The translations under genes and the position numbers were made by a program. A DNA stretch of 64,000 bases from Margaritifera margaritifera (Eukaryota; Mollusca; Bivalvia; Unionida; Margaritiferidae), in contig JAQPZY010001419.1 in the NCBI GenBank assembly GCA_029931535.1, positions 1,600,501 to 1,664,500 of the forward strand, in the 5' to 3' direction. The notes beneath the pieces were generated by a model. It had not been told where the DNA came from and made no database searches. It was given only the letters and a program-made list of their open reading frames with translations. Shown here piece by piece: positions 47,374 through 60,162 of the stretch. Each line of letters begins with the position of its first letter. The first letter of the stretch is position 1.

Positions 47374-48728
47374 ATGGCTCAAATCAAAGATATATCCGAT
47401 TCCGCGTTTGACATGGACGCGCCTGCGTTGCGAGATCAAAGTAAGCAAAATTACTAATATTACTCGTACGATGCTAGGGATCCAAACAAGGAAGAGCCAA
47501 TGGAATTTCAGTTTCATGACACATCTCGGTAGTTTCGTTTCTTCCGTGTGAGGCATTCTTGGAAGAGCATGGAAAGCTTGTACGCGACGACAATACCGCA
47601 TACGGCGCCAGTGATAATGTCGGATTTGTCAAGAACGGCATCATGGCATTGTTCAGCAACATACGTTATTTCATCGACGGAAAGGAAATCGAAGCAATTC
47701 TCGACAATGTCGACATTGCCACAACAATTCTCGGACTTGCCCTGTAGAGTGAAGATTACGCAAGGTCTGCTGGCCCCTCTATGATGTTTGTCAAAGACAC
47801 AAGTGGCCGTCTTGATCATATAAAATACCCTTTAAATACAGAACCTGCTGTAACCGGAGACTATCCCAATTTCAACGGTGGATTTGCACAGCGTCGAATC
47901 CCCGCTTAACGACTGCGGTGAGTTTTCCTGCGTGATTCCACTCGCACACATATTCGGATTTTGTAGCGACTTTCATAAAGTTATTTTCGGGGCCAAACAC
48001 ACAGTCACGCCAACGATGCAATTCAGCGCAATGGTGTCACCGTTCCCGATGCGGATAAAGTTGTGTTATCCAAATTTACATTTTGGATGCCATCAATTAG
48101 TCCATCAGTAGTCACAGACGCACGTTTAGCATCATTTATGATGTCTGGCGGAACATCTATAATTTCAGTTTTCGCGATGACCACAGACTCTCACCAACGC
48201 GACGCTCGACGGGAATTCTCATGGCAATTAATTACTTAACAAGGTATTAGCACACTGCGTCATGTGTTTATAACATTTCAAAGCGTGGACCATCTGAACA
48301 CCCATCTGGAAAGTTCAATGATATTTGCAAAACTGGGAGACAGTGAGGTGTCGCTAAGGTTAAACGGTCGACAAGAACCCACCGAAAACATTTTGCTAAA
48401 CTTTGACAACTATCAAATCGCTCGTGTGTATCATCGACTGTTGAAATACCTGGACCAAGACCAAAACGTTGACACAGGATTGCAGATTTCCCAGCATGAC
48501 TTTCGTACGTCGTATCCGAATTATTACCTCGAGCATCTGGACCTGTTTAAGCAGTCAGTGGTGGACAGATACTTCAAAGCACGTATAGGCCTCGGTGATA
48601 CAGAGTATCGATGTATTGATGTAATTCTCGCCGACAAGTCTCTGTTGTTGCAGGGCTTGATTGGTCGAATGAGTGTTATTGACGCACCTTTGGAAAATTT
48701 ATTGAATTTTCTCAAATTTGTAATTTAA
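47374..48728 (+). pseudogene. Element B: major capsid protein relic
   Basis: Double-jelly-roll major capsid protein of the adintovirus/Polinton type, about 450 codons with the family's order of blocks but at least four stops or frameshifts. It starts at ATG 47374 with an acidic leader and two in-frame stops. A frame at 47559-47747 reads VGFVKNGIMALFSNIRYFID and ends with a TAG. Another near 47900-48000 carries IPLAHIFGFCSDFHKVIFGA. The long clean C-terminal frame 48264-48728 has NLDLFKQSV-like strand blocks (seen as HLDLFKQSVVDRYFKA) and VILADKSLLLQG. The sequence differs clearly from the capsid relic of element A. Confidence 0.85.
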
Positions 48729-48751
48729 CTTGTTAAGTTTTGTAAATAATA

Positions 48752-49110
48752 ATGTCCTATCACGAAGTAAATGTTGGCCTTAGCCCATAGCAGCTTGTGA
48801 AAATCAAAAGCGCAATACGAACAATTGTGGGGTCACATTGAGGCTTTCTCCAAAAAAGTTAACTGGAAATGTCCCCGTGTGGTTAACACAAACGCAACTT
48901 AATCAGCTTAATGCAGCCAAACAACATAACATCTCGGTGACATTAAAATTATCGAAGTCAGCGGTGGCACAAATACAAAAGACCGGTGGAATCTTTCCAT
49001 TCCTCACGGCGATTCTAGAGCTGTTAGCAGCTGCGGTTCCGGCGGTTGCAAAAGCAGCTGTGTTAGGGGCTGTCGGAAGTGCATCCGAAATGGGACTGAA
49101 AAGGTAATCA
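48752..49110 (+). pseudogene. Element B: small membrane-active capsid protein (pX/pVI-like)
   Basis: ATG 48752 starts MSYHEVNVGLSP and meets a stop at codon 13. The rest continues in the frame 48838-49107, with two polar repeats (WLTQTQLNQLNAA, VTLKLSKSAVAQIQ) and then GGIFPFLTAILELLAAAVPA, an amphipathic hydrophobic segment. Short proteins with this leader and a GG-[IF]-[LF]-P-[FL]-L segment are found next to the protease in Polintons and are compared with adenovirus core/lytic proteins. It begins 24 bases after the major capsid gene. Confidence 0.7.
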
Positions 49111-49129
49111 ATTTTCCAGGCGTGGAAAC

Positions 49130-49523
49130 CAAAGGCTCCCGAGGGGAAGTGGCCTTCCGTTGTGGCCACGCTGTTGACGAATTTTGATTTACTCACAATG
49201 ACAAAGTCAAGCATTTTCTATGTGTCTGTATGCGGAATGCATCGATGATTTCCGGCACGCGGGAAACCGGGAGTGTTAACCTAGATTCATTAACATGACC
49301 TGGAACTCATTGGGTTGCATACGTGGTGACACCCAAACATCTCTTATATTTTGACTCGTACGGGTTTGCGCCGCCGCGTGAAGTTGTTGATTATTCAACA
49401 CTGCCGTTACAAACTCGGCTGGACGGGCAAATATGCTGTCACCTTGTTGTTAAAGTGCTTTATGCACTTGAGCGTTCACCAACCCCGCAAACACTTATTG
49501 ATTTTACATTAAACTACACTTGA
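49130..49523 (+). pseudogene. Element B: adenain-like cysteine protease
   Basis: Maturation protease of the adenovirus (C5)/Ulp1-like fold. The first part (ATLLTNFDLLTM, about 49155-49190) lies in one frame and ends in a stop. The active-site half, about 49299-49523, is open and carries PGTHWVAY with catalytic His at 49308-49310. YFDSYG follows with the acidic residue at 49353-49355, then QICCHLVVKVLYAL with the nucleophile Cys probably at 49434-49436. The residue after it is usually Gly but is Cys here. The open frame beginning at 49323 uses GTG and is internal, not a start. In the virus-like cycle it would cleave capsid precursors. Confidence 0.8.
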
Positions 49524-49527
49524 ACAA

Positions 49528-49695
49528 ATGCCTATTAACATTTACAGAAGCTCAACCGCCAGACGACACGGTGCTGATGTGGATTTGAGCAGATTTGCCA
49601 CAAAAGCGAATTTGACTGAGTTTACCAGCCGGGTTGTTGCTGACATTGACCCAGGCGAGCTTGTGACTTTCCAAGATCAAACTGGAAAACTTTAA
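49528..49695 (+). CDS. Element B: small protein of unknown function, 55 codons
   Basis: ATG 49528 lies five bases after the protease stop. It encodes a basic N-terminus (MPINIYRSSTARRHGADVDL) followed by LTEFTSRVVADIDPGELVTF and a stop at 49693-49695. It is intact, unlike its neighbours, but short. It shares its last 20 residues with the next segment. Possibly the truncated start of a longer tail or fibre-like gene. No family recognised. Confidence 0.4.
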   Translation: MPINIYRSSTARRHGADVDLSRFATKANLTEFTSRVVADIDPGELVTFQDQTGKL

Positions 49696-49806
49696 ACGTC
49701 TAACGTGGACACTCAAAATATCATTTTAAAAGGTGATTTGTCGGAGTTTATGAGCCGGGCTGACATCAACCCAGGCGAGCTTGAGATTTTCCAGGATCAA
49801 AATTAA
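49573..49806. repeat. Duplicated 3' module at the end of element B
   Basis: Two copies about 110 bp apart of a segment encoding [DN]LxEFxSR...ADI[DN]PGEL..FQDQ: near 49610-49683 and 49732-49805. At DNA level cccaggcgagcttg is identical, and the following ttccaagatcaaa and ttccaggatcaaa match closely. The second copy ends in TAA at 49804-49806. Confidence 0.85.
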
Positions 49807-52800
49807 AATATGTCGTTGCATATAACTGCACCCAGCTACACTGTCTGACATTGCACTGATTGCAATATCAGCTTTATATGTCAATGAGAATAAACAAAAA
49901 TGCTGATATACAACTGGGAAATCAGTTACATATTAGGTAATACCTCCCATCAATGGCTTATCTCCAAGTGAATAAATCTCTGTACTTATTTGTTTCCACG
50001 AGATTGTATCTGAACATTCCGCACTAGAGAAAGACTCATATATTCCTAATTGACCTTGAGCGTTCAAACATAGAGGCAGTCAAGTGCATGTGGCCGGATA
50101 CTTTATATAATGCATGATTGTGCGAGAGAGTATTTAGAGAATTACTTCCTCCCTTTTCACTAAATTGGTATATTCACTTTAATCGATATTGACTTTAAAT
50201 GTAACTTTATAAGTTCTTTTTTTTTTTATGTGGGGAAACATTTAGGTAAATACGTGTAAAAAGCGTTAGCGTATGCTATTGAAGAAAAAAGAAGGAAAAC
50301 AGGGAAAATTAGCAAAAACATCTTTAATTTACCTTGCACTCCGTATGCTTATGCCTAACGTTCTCCATAAATGTTTAAACATTTGTTTTATACAGGCAAC
50401 CCCCTCCCCTTTTTTCCATCTGCAACACCAGATATTCTTGGCAAGATTCTTTAGATGTCTGGAACAGGTTTTGACACGTCACCTAATTGATTTAAGTTAT
50501 TCTCAATTAACTGCTACGAGTGATGAAAAAGCCGCCAACGCTTTAATGCTATTTATTTGGATGTAAACGAATGTAATGGCTGACCTTTCCGCCCTCCTAA
50601 TATTAGGAGAGTTCATTATCCGACATGAGAAGAAAACAATGCATGCTTCAACAGTGAGTCAATGAATATGGGAAGTGATTCCGATCGAAATAAGTCGAAT
50701 TCTGGTGATGATGAAAATGGCACATCAACAGTTATGTCCTAGAAGACTTCAATTATCATCCAGTCATTGTGTTAGATATTTTGGTTACCACACCTAGTAA
50801 TATATGGTTCAGCAGAGAGAAGTGCTGTGAAGTTTTAAGGTGTTCGTTTTCCTTGTATCACGGGCTGCTGAAAGATTTCAATCAAAGATTATCTAAACTG
50901 TCGACACAAAGTAGCTCCGTCGCACCGCCTTCCATTTCTATAATTTAGCTACATAATAAAGGATTTCGTAAAATATAAAGGATGTAAAAACAGTATTATT
51001 TTCCAGAATATATGCGCTAGGCAAATTTTTTAAATTCATTTCATTTGAAGAGTTTAGATTAATTTAATCATTTCAAACAGAAATATCAATCAATGCCTCA
51101 GGTGTTGTGTAAATCCAAATACCTGTTACGTCGGTCAATAAAATTTGATCTAATGAGAACTAACATTGCTGATTGTATTTTTGACATTGTTATTGAACCA
51201 TATCTTTTTAATACAAAAGGTTCTTCAACTGGATCATTGATACAATTTATAAATTACGAATAAAGATATACAAGAAATACTAATAAAAAGATAATTCTTT
51301 TCAATTACGAAATATCAATGCTTCAGTTGTACTAATGTGGATTGATTGCTTGATAGCAACTGTATATGTTATTCTGTATCCCCATCTTTGTGCTGTATTA
51401 AGAATGAATTCTTGTCATCTTATGCATCGTTTTGATATTTAGGAGGAACAAGAAGACTCATCAAGTCAACATTATTCCCACGTTTTATCTCTTCTTATTC
51501 CTCCGCTACCCGTTATAGTTATATATACATTACATGAGTGTCCACACTACCTCTTGCTCCACAACCAGAGGCTGGATAAACATTTTAAAAACTCACTTTT
51601 GTATATACGCAAGCGATACCTCCTCTATCTCAAAGTTTAAAGTCTCTTTCTCAAAAGGTGAAGGATGAGATGCGCAACAATATTCATGCACGCACGTCCT
51701 GTCTGGCAGACAACATAATCACCATCTTTTCCTCAACGTGGGGGCAATAAATACACCCTCACTCTACTTATGTTTCTCCTCTGCAGTGCCCATTTTAACG
51801 TCAATTCAGCTTTTGTCATATTTCGAGTTTCCTCTGTCTCTAAATTTGCCTTTCGTTATTCGTTTACTTACTGTGCGAATTATTTAGTCGTAAAAAGGAC
51901 CAAAGGTAATAATTTCAGACAGAGGAAACTCGGTCTATATTTGTCACAGCGAATTAATTGCAGATGAGTCTAAAAACAAATTGTTCCGGTAACAATATAT
52001 ATTTTATCTATTACTTTCTCGACAATATTAATAACCCCTTCTGATTCCCTCAATTATAATTATGTTTTTCTTTAGTTCTTTTTTTCTCTAAATCTCAGCC
52101 GCCCGTATGATCATATCAGACTTATCGCTTGCAAATCTAGTTTCTATTGAAACCACTAAGCTCTCTCAAGCAAACCCTCCTATCAAATTAATCATTACTC
52201 CACCCTGCATCATTTACTATTAAAGCCCCAATTCCACTGTTTGTTGTTGAAGATATTATCGCCCTGATTGACTGTGTCTTATAAATCGAGCTTGGGTCAC
52301 CACGGCTTTGGATGATATAGAACATGTATAAGCAGATAAAATATTTTGGCACATCTGGAAAATAAATTTAGATCAGTCCTCTTGAAACTAGGTTTTCCCA
52401 TCGTCATACTACACTCTTGAAACAACCCTTTCTGTGAAGTATAGTAAAATAATAAATTCTTGCGCATGTCATATGCTGTGCTGATACATTGTATAATGTA
52501 ATAATCGGAACCGTCCAGTATTCACGTGAACCAATCTGCACCCTTTATTTTTCCAGACATAAACTTCTTGTTATTGAGCAAGGGCCATGAGGTGTAATGT
52601 ATATTCGAATATTGTGTTCATCTTATACCAAGACGAAATTAAATGGAAGTGCTTCCTGGACGTGAAACCACACCAATGACACTTTAAGGAAGATATTCTT
52701 GTACGACATCAACAATATAAGATATGTGTATTCTCAATTGTGTCTTACTTTTTGATTGTCGACAATGATCTGCGCACATCCGCCCAAATCATCGCGGCAG

Positions 52801-53130
52801 ACAACGAATGTGCCGTACACATCCAACGAATGTAGTAATTATTTCAGAAAATCTTGATACCATATTGTATGATCTACATGTACAAGTATCTGCTTCGGAA
52901 GAACCAGACTGTATTAAATCGTATGTTATATTTACACATTCGTGATATAATAAATAAACATATTTTTAAAAATAATACAGAACCATTGTTATAATATTTT
53001 GTGCTTTAAGATGACGAAAACAAAGAAAATAATACAAACAGCAACACAACACCAGTGTCAACAATGATAGTAATACAATTATTTGTATGCAGCTCTAGGA
53101 GAAATTTCTCGACGTGATATTTTGAAAGAA
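49807..53130. other. Non-coding stretch right of element B
   Basis: AT-rich, without a credible gene. Short frames at 50273-50566 and 51770-51967 have no recognisable domain. No tandem array of note. Confidence 0.5.
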
Positions 53131-53131
53131 T

Positions 53132-53136
53132 GCGTG

Positions 53137-53196
<60 letters not shown>
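53132..53196. repeat. (GT)n microsatellite
   Basis: About 31 GT units with one C interruption near 53143. Confidence 0.96.
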
Positions 53197-53197
<1 letters not shown>

Positions 53198-53199
53198 CT

Positions 53200-54940
53200 T
53201 TTGGACAGGAATGTCGCCATATCTACGGAAAATGTCTTTAAATTAGTTCTCTCTCATTAAATTCCAAAGACTTTTGTAGTAAATTATATCTTTTCTTTTT
53301 TAATTAAAAGTGAAATTTTAAAACGTTTATTCATATATTTTGGGAATATAAATCTTCTATTGAAAAAATCTATTCTGTTTCGTATTCATTAAATAAACTT
53401 TTATAAGAGGTTATTTTATGTATGGAATCTATAACTTGAAAAGTCAAATCTCCATAAATCCCTATGTTGAAAGGCTATGCAAACCTTTTTATATGCAGGT
53501 TTATAATTCTTATACATCTTTGTATCTTTCAGAAAGTTTACAATTGAAGTAACTGTTCAAAAAGTTGAATATTCAGATATATAATTTAGCTGAATCTGAT
53601 AAAAATTTTAATTTTGTATTTGCTTTTTCAATATTTGTCAATTACTATGCAAGTCTACTGGATTTTCAGACGTGGGAATTTAGTTATGGCCAGATTCTGT
53701 ATGTTGAGTAATAATAGCACGAAAAAAATCCCAAAAATCCAAAGTAGTTTTTAAAATCTTTCTTTCTATCTATCAAATATATTGCTTGGTGCCTGCTGCA
53801 TTGAATAACACACTCTCTCGGTGCGTCTCGGGAACGAAATCTATATTGCGTAGATTCCATATTATGGATATTTTGTCTCACATGAATTTAAAGCATTTTC
53901 ATTTGCAAAGTATGACGGTCATGGGAAATGTTCCATTTAAAAACTAAATATAAGTATGACTGTCAATTGTATTCCCTTACTTGTGGCAATGATTTAAAGA
54001 TTTAGAACGAAGATATTCTTTAATCCGATTCATGAACGCAACATATCAAAGAAAGAAAAAGATATTGTACATTTTGTTAAACCCATAGATTTGGCAAGCC
54101 TAGTAAGAATGTTGAAACGGCTTCCTTAATGGATTATTGTTATTCTCACGGCGAAATAGCTTTCTTAATGGATAATTTTTATTTCCTGGGCGAGATAGTG
54201 CACTCTTACATAACACAAACAAATAAAAACAAAAAAGCATCAAAACTAAAATGAGTGCAAAAAAGACTTACAAGAAGGTTAGGATAGATATTCGATCAAG
54301 GTGGCTAATATACGATAGACATGCCCTTGCAATCTTCATTTGTTATAATTAGAACAGTTTGAAAAATGTAGACACATGTTACTATGGTATCAGGTTTTAT
54401 AAACAACGTATGATGTTTACCATGCAGCCCATTTATTCTTGCAAATCCAGTCAAGAAAGTTGAAACACATTTTGACTCGCTGCATAATTGATTAGCTTTT
54501 GTTGGTTTGTTTCGTGACGAAAATGCACTCTATCTCAAATTATTTAATAAAATTATGAAGGAATGGCCAGCTTGTTTCACCGATATATCAGGGTATTCAA
54601 ACTATGCAACTTGTATTCTAAGTATTAGGACAACATATAAGATATTTATATGATAATGGGACAAATAACTTTGCTTTATGAATATATTCTTTCAACCCTG
54701 TTTTATTTAAAGAATTAGTTGTGGTAGGTCTTTATGAACTATAATTTGCGTCCATCAGGATATTGGCGATACGATGTAGTTCTGAAAGAAAGATATAATT
54801 TTATTACATGCCAAACATGTATGAATTGAAATCAGCCACTTACAGACGAATCAAAATGTTGGTTAAATGTAAACTTTTCCATGACTTTGCTCTATGTCTA
54901 AATACTTTGTATGGGCATGCTGCATAGTCTTATATCGAAA
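53200..54940. other. Non-coding stretch
   Basis: Nothing recognised. A tttcttaatggat/tccttaatggatt-type pair near 54122-54175 may be a short duplication. Confidence 0.45.
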
Positions 54941-54944
54941 AGTC

Positions 54945-55110
54945 ATAGAGGTCTTCTCGCTACCTTTGCTATTCAATGTCTCTTCTTTACGGCATAAAGT
55001 CATGAAGGTCTTCTCGCTACCTTTGCTATTCATGTCTCTTCTTTAAGGCATAAAGTCATGGAGGTCTTCTCACTACCTTTGTCTTTCATGTCTCCTCTTT
55101 ACGGCATAAT
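54945..55110. repeat. Minisatellite, about 57-bp monomer, three copies
   Basis: Units with aagtcat.gaggtcttctcgct, acctttgctattcatgtctc and ttctttacggcat blocks. Confidence 0.9.
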
Positions 55111-55866
55111 GTCTATTCTTTACATCATTTTACACTAAATGAGGGTATATATTTGTGTGCGTCTTACGATATTAAAGGTGAAAAGGAAATGAAATGCGAC
55201 AATTCAGTTCAAACAGTTAGAGACCAGTTTTCATCTTTCATTCATAACTGATGTCCAACTGAGCAAGTTGAACAATGACCAGCTAAACCTCGGATTACAA
55301 ATACTGACTCAATACCAATAATTTACAAAATAATAAAAAGGTCCAGAACTCATAGGAAAGAAGGTACCAACTTCAAATCATTTTCTAACATTTCCATTGA
55401 AATAAATGAATATATTATTAAATAATTAATTAAAATTAAAATTTTACAATTGTTCCTCAAATTGTTATGGCAATTGATACACTTTATGACATTAAAGTGC
55501 TATGAACGTCTTTGTTCTTTCATTGGCGTCGTCGTAATCAAAGTCATTATTATAGTCGTTACCACTATCGCATTGTCATTATCATCGCCATTGTCGTTTT
55601 CATCAATATATGATTAGTGTTTCTCTTGGTTCAGTTTGCTCGTTTATATCCTGCTGTGACATTAGGTGAGTTAACTATCCAGGACAGAACAGAATATAGG
55701 GTTTAATCGGCATTGTAGGCCGCTGTCCCAGACTACAAAGTGCACAGAACAAAGATGTTTTTTTTAAATCTAGAAAAATATTACAGGTTCATAAGTAATA
55801 ATATTCTCATTTCACAAAATAAAAAGTAAAATTCACAAATGTTTTCTTATAAAACTTCAAACTTGT

Positions 55867-56045
55867 CTCTGTGTTTAGACCATACATTTGTCACCAAGTG
55901 AGTCTGTATTTGGACCATACATTTGTCACCAAGTGAGTCTCTGTATTTGGACCATACATTTGTCATCAAACGAGTCTCTGTATTTGGACCATACATTTGT
56001 CACCAAGTGGGTCTCTGATTTTCGACCATACATTTGTCACCAAGC
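55867..56045. repeat. Minisatellite, 35-37-bp monomer, five copies
   Basis: gaccatacatttgtcaccaa recurs at 55878, 55913, 55950, 55987 and 56024 with gagtctctgtatttg between. The open frame across it is repeat-driven. Confidence 0.93.
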
Positions 56046-56169
56046 GCATCACATTCCACTCCACTTAGACCGCTGTCTTTTATGGTACAAGTCATACATT
56101 TCATGTAGGTGTTCAGTACCGACTATTTCAGCAATGGGTGTCATTTATTTTACAATTTGATTACACATA

Positions 56170-58424
56170 CCTTTAAATGGCGATTATTCACTTCATTTGG
56201 ATCCTTCCTCATACATCCATATTCTTTGGAAGGTCTTTATATACACGCCTCGAGAAATACGTACGGCACAATCAATGGTAAAGTACGTGGACATTTTTGG
56301 ACGAGGTCAACCTAAAGGTGTGATTCAGTACAAACCGGATTGAATGTGGCGCGCTGTGATGTCACAATGAAAGCTGCTCGTATTGAAAGCAATTCGTAGT
56401 ACCCTGTTATTTGTTATGGTAGTCCCGGTGTCTTCTTTTCTTGACCCACTTTAACACCTGGCCACAACTGTGAAAAAAATAGCAATCAATAATTTTTGTC
56501 TGGAAGTTTTTGATGACATTTAAGATGCAGATCATTCAACAATCAAAACTGAATAGATTTTGGTTGAACTATATTAGTATTAAAGTTTTAAACAACAATT
56601 AATTTAATTTGAGTAAATAAATGCCCCTACATGACCACTTTGACCTACACTTTACTATTGAGCAAACGACATTGGAGAAAATGCAACCAAACTTTGCAAC
56701 TATGCTTCAAAGTTGCTACATATGCGGACAAATCTTCTTTTTTGTTTCTTTTCTTTTAAAATGACTGCAGCCTTTGTCATCTCTTTAAGAACATTGTCGA
56801 GAAGGTTACAGCATCCGTACGCATGCGTTTTTGATTGTTTAGGTTCTAGCATGACAGGATGTTCCTTTTACTCGGTTTTATGTAGACTTTATGCATCGTC
56901 AGAATTCGACAATCAACCTGTGCTATGTTTGTTGCCCCTTAACTGGCCATGAAATTTGCTTTTATTAAGATTTTTTGTATAATTTCTAGATGATCCAGTT
57001 CAATGTTTAGGTTATTAATTACACTAACTCGAATGTAACTTTTCCAGAATGTTTTAGAGATATTGTTTTATTATTGCGCAGTGGTACAATATTGTATCAA
57101 TAAGCAGTTTTAGAGAAATTACCCAAAGGGTTCTATTGAGTAGATTTAACAAGATAAGGATTAGATGTGGGTTGCTACCAACTGTTAACGTGGTCTGACG
57201 TGCATGGAATTCTAGTGCTGACTCTAGCCATTTCACCTATTCACCTACACAAAAAACATAGTTAGAGATGGGTAATATTTTGTATTTGCTATTCCTTCCG
57301 CATGGACAACAGCTGAGATGGACGCAGATTAAATGGATAAAAATAAACATTTTTGTTATATAATTTTTTTTAATAAAACAATATTGAAATTAAAACACTG
57401 CAAGATTCACATACCAAAGTGCAAACTTGTAATTTAGTGCAAATAAATGTACAAGTAATAGATTTATCATTTAATTTGTATGCTTCTCCAACTCAAAGGC
57501 CAGTCAAATCCCAGCAAATCGACTATATGCATAATTCAGAAAAAAAGTCTCTAATTTTATTTCAGATGAAGAGTTTGTAATGAAAATTGCAAGCTACAGT
57601 TATTTAAAAAGTTGTTGCCTATCAATGCTGTAAGAGGTGTCATAGTATAAACGGTAAAGCATCAGCAACTCCAATGGGAGAGAAGGGTACATCTACCTGA
57701 GACGATCTGCAAGCAAAACCTCTAGGTTTTTTTACTCAAAAAGGAGTTAAACAAAAGCATCCATCCTACAACTCAAACGGTTATCAGCTTTACAATATAC
57801 CATATTTGTGAAGTACCAAATTTAAAAAAAAAAAAAAATAACGGTTAATTAGTTAAATCATACTTTGTATCACCCAGGAAAGGGACTATCTGAAGGAAAT
57901 TGCAGTCCGAAGGCAACTGTTTTCCTTTTGACTAAAACGACACTATTCCAATTTGCCACACAAGGTCCTACCAGGAGTTTTGTTGAACAAGACAGCATTG
58001 CTATTTAGTTTGAGGAAACAATGAAATATTGGAAACCTATTTTCAGGTAGTACGACAAAAATATTTTAGAAAATTTTTTTAATTTTATTTTCAGGGAGTA
58101 GCATGACATAGAACTTTATTTACCGGGGACAAGGACGCACAGAAACATGACAAATGAGCCTCGTAGGACGCCCAGAAACACGACAAATGAGTCGATTTTG
58201 TTTTTGTGTCTTTTTAATGCAAGTATATTTTTCAGCCAGAAACTAAAATTTCGTGCAGGATAGACTCTGAATAGGACATCTAACGTCGCAAGTACAGCAA
58301 ATATTCTCTACAACTTGGAAACGAAGATGCAATATGATACCATGTCTTCAAAGATATATGAATAAAGGAACTAAATACATCACCTATACTGTGCACGTGA
58401 TTGTTTTCTCTCTCTATCTCTTTC

Positions 58425-58427
<3 letters not shown>
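56170..58427. other. Non-coding stretch
   Basis: No credible gene. The open frame 56713-56952 has no recognised domain. A duplicated ggacgc.cagaaaca.gacaaatgag block lies at about 58130-58190. Confidence 0.5.
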
Positions 58428-58511
<84 letters not shown>

Positions 58512-58521
58512 AGAGAGAGAG
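58428..58521. repeat. (TA)n(GA)n compound microsatellite
   Basis: About 40 TA units followed by six GA units. It precedes repeat copy 2 much as the TA tract at 4909-4968 precedes copy 1. Confidence 0.96.
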
Positions 58522-58535
58522 AATTACAAATATCC

Positions 58536-58895
58536 ACCAAACAGAGCGGAAAGTGCTATCCCTGGATCCTACAGGAGAATGCTTAATAAAATAAGCAGAA
58601 TTTGTTTGGTGTATATTTGTAATTTTCTATAATAACTTCTATATACTTTGATTTATGTACTAGGGATCCAGATGGACTGTGTACTTACATGATAATTAAC
58701 TAATGGGTCGACATGCGGGTGTCTGCTACGCACGAATGCCTATACCACCACCTTTGTAGCATCATTTCTGGTGATGTGTGCATGGTCGAGATGGTATAGC
58801 GGTTGGTGCTTACAGGCAAGACGATGGGTGCCGCGGATCCGGGTTCGAATCTCCGTAGAGGACCAATTACAATTCTCTAACCTTGATGATAAGTG
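58536..58895 (+). repeat. tRNA-derived interspersed repeat (SINE-like), copy 2
   Basis: Shares with 5096-5456 the blocks acagagcggaaagtg.tatc, cctggatcctaca, tatactttgattt, gactgtgta and gtgatgtgtgcatggtcgag in order. The tRNA-like module at 58784-58862 is well kept: A-box tggtatagcggttggtgc at 58792-58809 and B-box gggttcgaatctcc at 58841-58854, a good Pol III internal promoter. The acceptor-stem ends do not pair as in a true tRNA, so it is a SINE-type head. Confidence 0.75.
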
Positions 58896-59882
58896 TGTGT
58901 GTGTAGAGAGAGAGAGAGAGGATTGTCGGCATCCCTAAGGTGAAAGAAAGCATTATCGTTCTCAAGCTCAGACAGGACTCAAAATTCTTACGTCTAATTA
59001 GCATTGTTTGGATATTGACCAATCAAAATTCAATATTTGTTTTTGTTGAATCTGACTCTGATAGTTAGCATGGGTTTGCAACATCCAGACCAGATTTTGA
59101 ATCATTATTTATTAGTTTTTGATAGCTAGTAAAGAATAAAAGCTTTTTGCGTGCTAATTCATTTATTGCATACACAATTTTGTACCCTGGGAAAATCCGA
59201 TTTATCGAATCATGGTTAGCAGTATGATTTGTCTTTATTAATTTCGTAATTGATCTATTTCTGATTTGACAATTATCTTTGCGCTTTTTAGCAGCGAGAG
59301 GGGACGAAAGAGCAAATAATGCGGAAACGAGAAAACAATATTTGCAATAATGGACGATAAGCTACTCGAAATCCTATCCTCTCCTTTCTTCTATTTTGTT
59401 TTTCTATGACATATGTTATGCAACCTGTCGGGAAGACTAATTTATGTTTCGGCATGTATAGTCATTATTTCCAATGCAGCCTTCTTGACACCTTGATGCA
59501 TTTCATATCTTGAACAGATAAGACCAATCTGTCCTTCCATAGATAATGAGATTCTTTTGTGATTGCTATATAACACCTACAGAACCTTAATATTATACCG
59601 AGAAATTCATAATTTGAGCCTCATATATTTCTAAGCATATCATACGACGGTTAAGCATCTCGATTCTGATTTTTAATGGACTGTCACACGATATTTCATC
59701 CACGTGGTCATTCTACATAATACTAGAAAAGAGTAGCGTTTTAGATGGCTACTCTTAGAAAGGTTTTTAAAAATACAATTCCCCTATTGTATAAAATTAT
59801 AGTTCACAGACAGGACTTCCAGGACCGATGGTCCACGATCCAAGGTTTAAAAAAATCCCTTTCGTTTAAAACGTATTGCAGC
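58896..59882. other. Non-coding stretch
   Basis: Short (GT)n(GA)n run at 58894-58920; otherwise nothing recognised. Confidence 0.5.

Positions 59883-59972
<90 letters not shown>
59883..59972. repeat. (CT)n microsatellite
   Basis: About 45 CT units with one ttt interruption near 59945. Confidence 0.97.
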
Positions 59973-59976
<4 letters not shown>

Positions 59977-60162
59977 TTACATACTTTATTTTGGAGAAAG
60001 TCATCAATACACAGAATACCATGCTATCATTAATACTAATTTTCAGGCCTAAAGTTCCATTAAATACTAACAAAACAAACTAAAAAGATCTTATTTCTAA
60101 ATTTCAATATATACATTCTGTTTTCAACACCAATATTGTTGAAAAATAAACAGCAAAAATAT

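Noticed and set aside
42700..49900. Terminal inverted repeats of element B
   Set aside because: I searched both flanks by eye for long matching inverted ends and saw none; they may be lost or too diverged.
50273..50566. 97-codon open frame right of element B
   Set aside because: No motif and no link to the Polinton gene set; likely chance.
58784..58862. Functional tRNA gene
   Set aside because: A- and B-boxes are good, but the acceptor stem does not pair and a degenerate copy with the same long flanks exists at 5.3 kb, so it is a tRNA-derived repeat.
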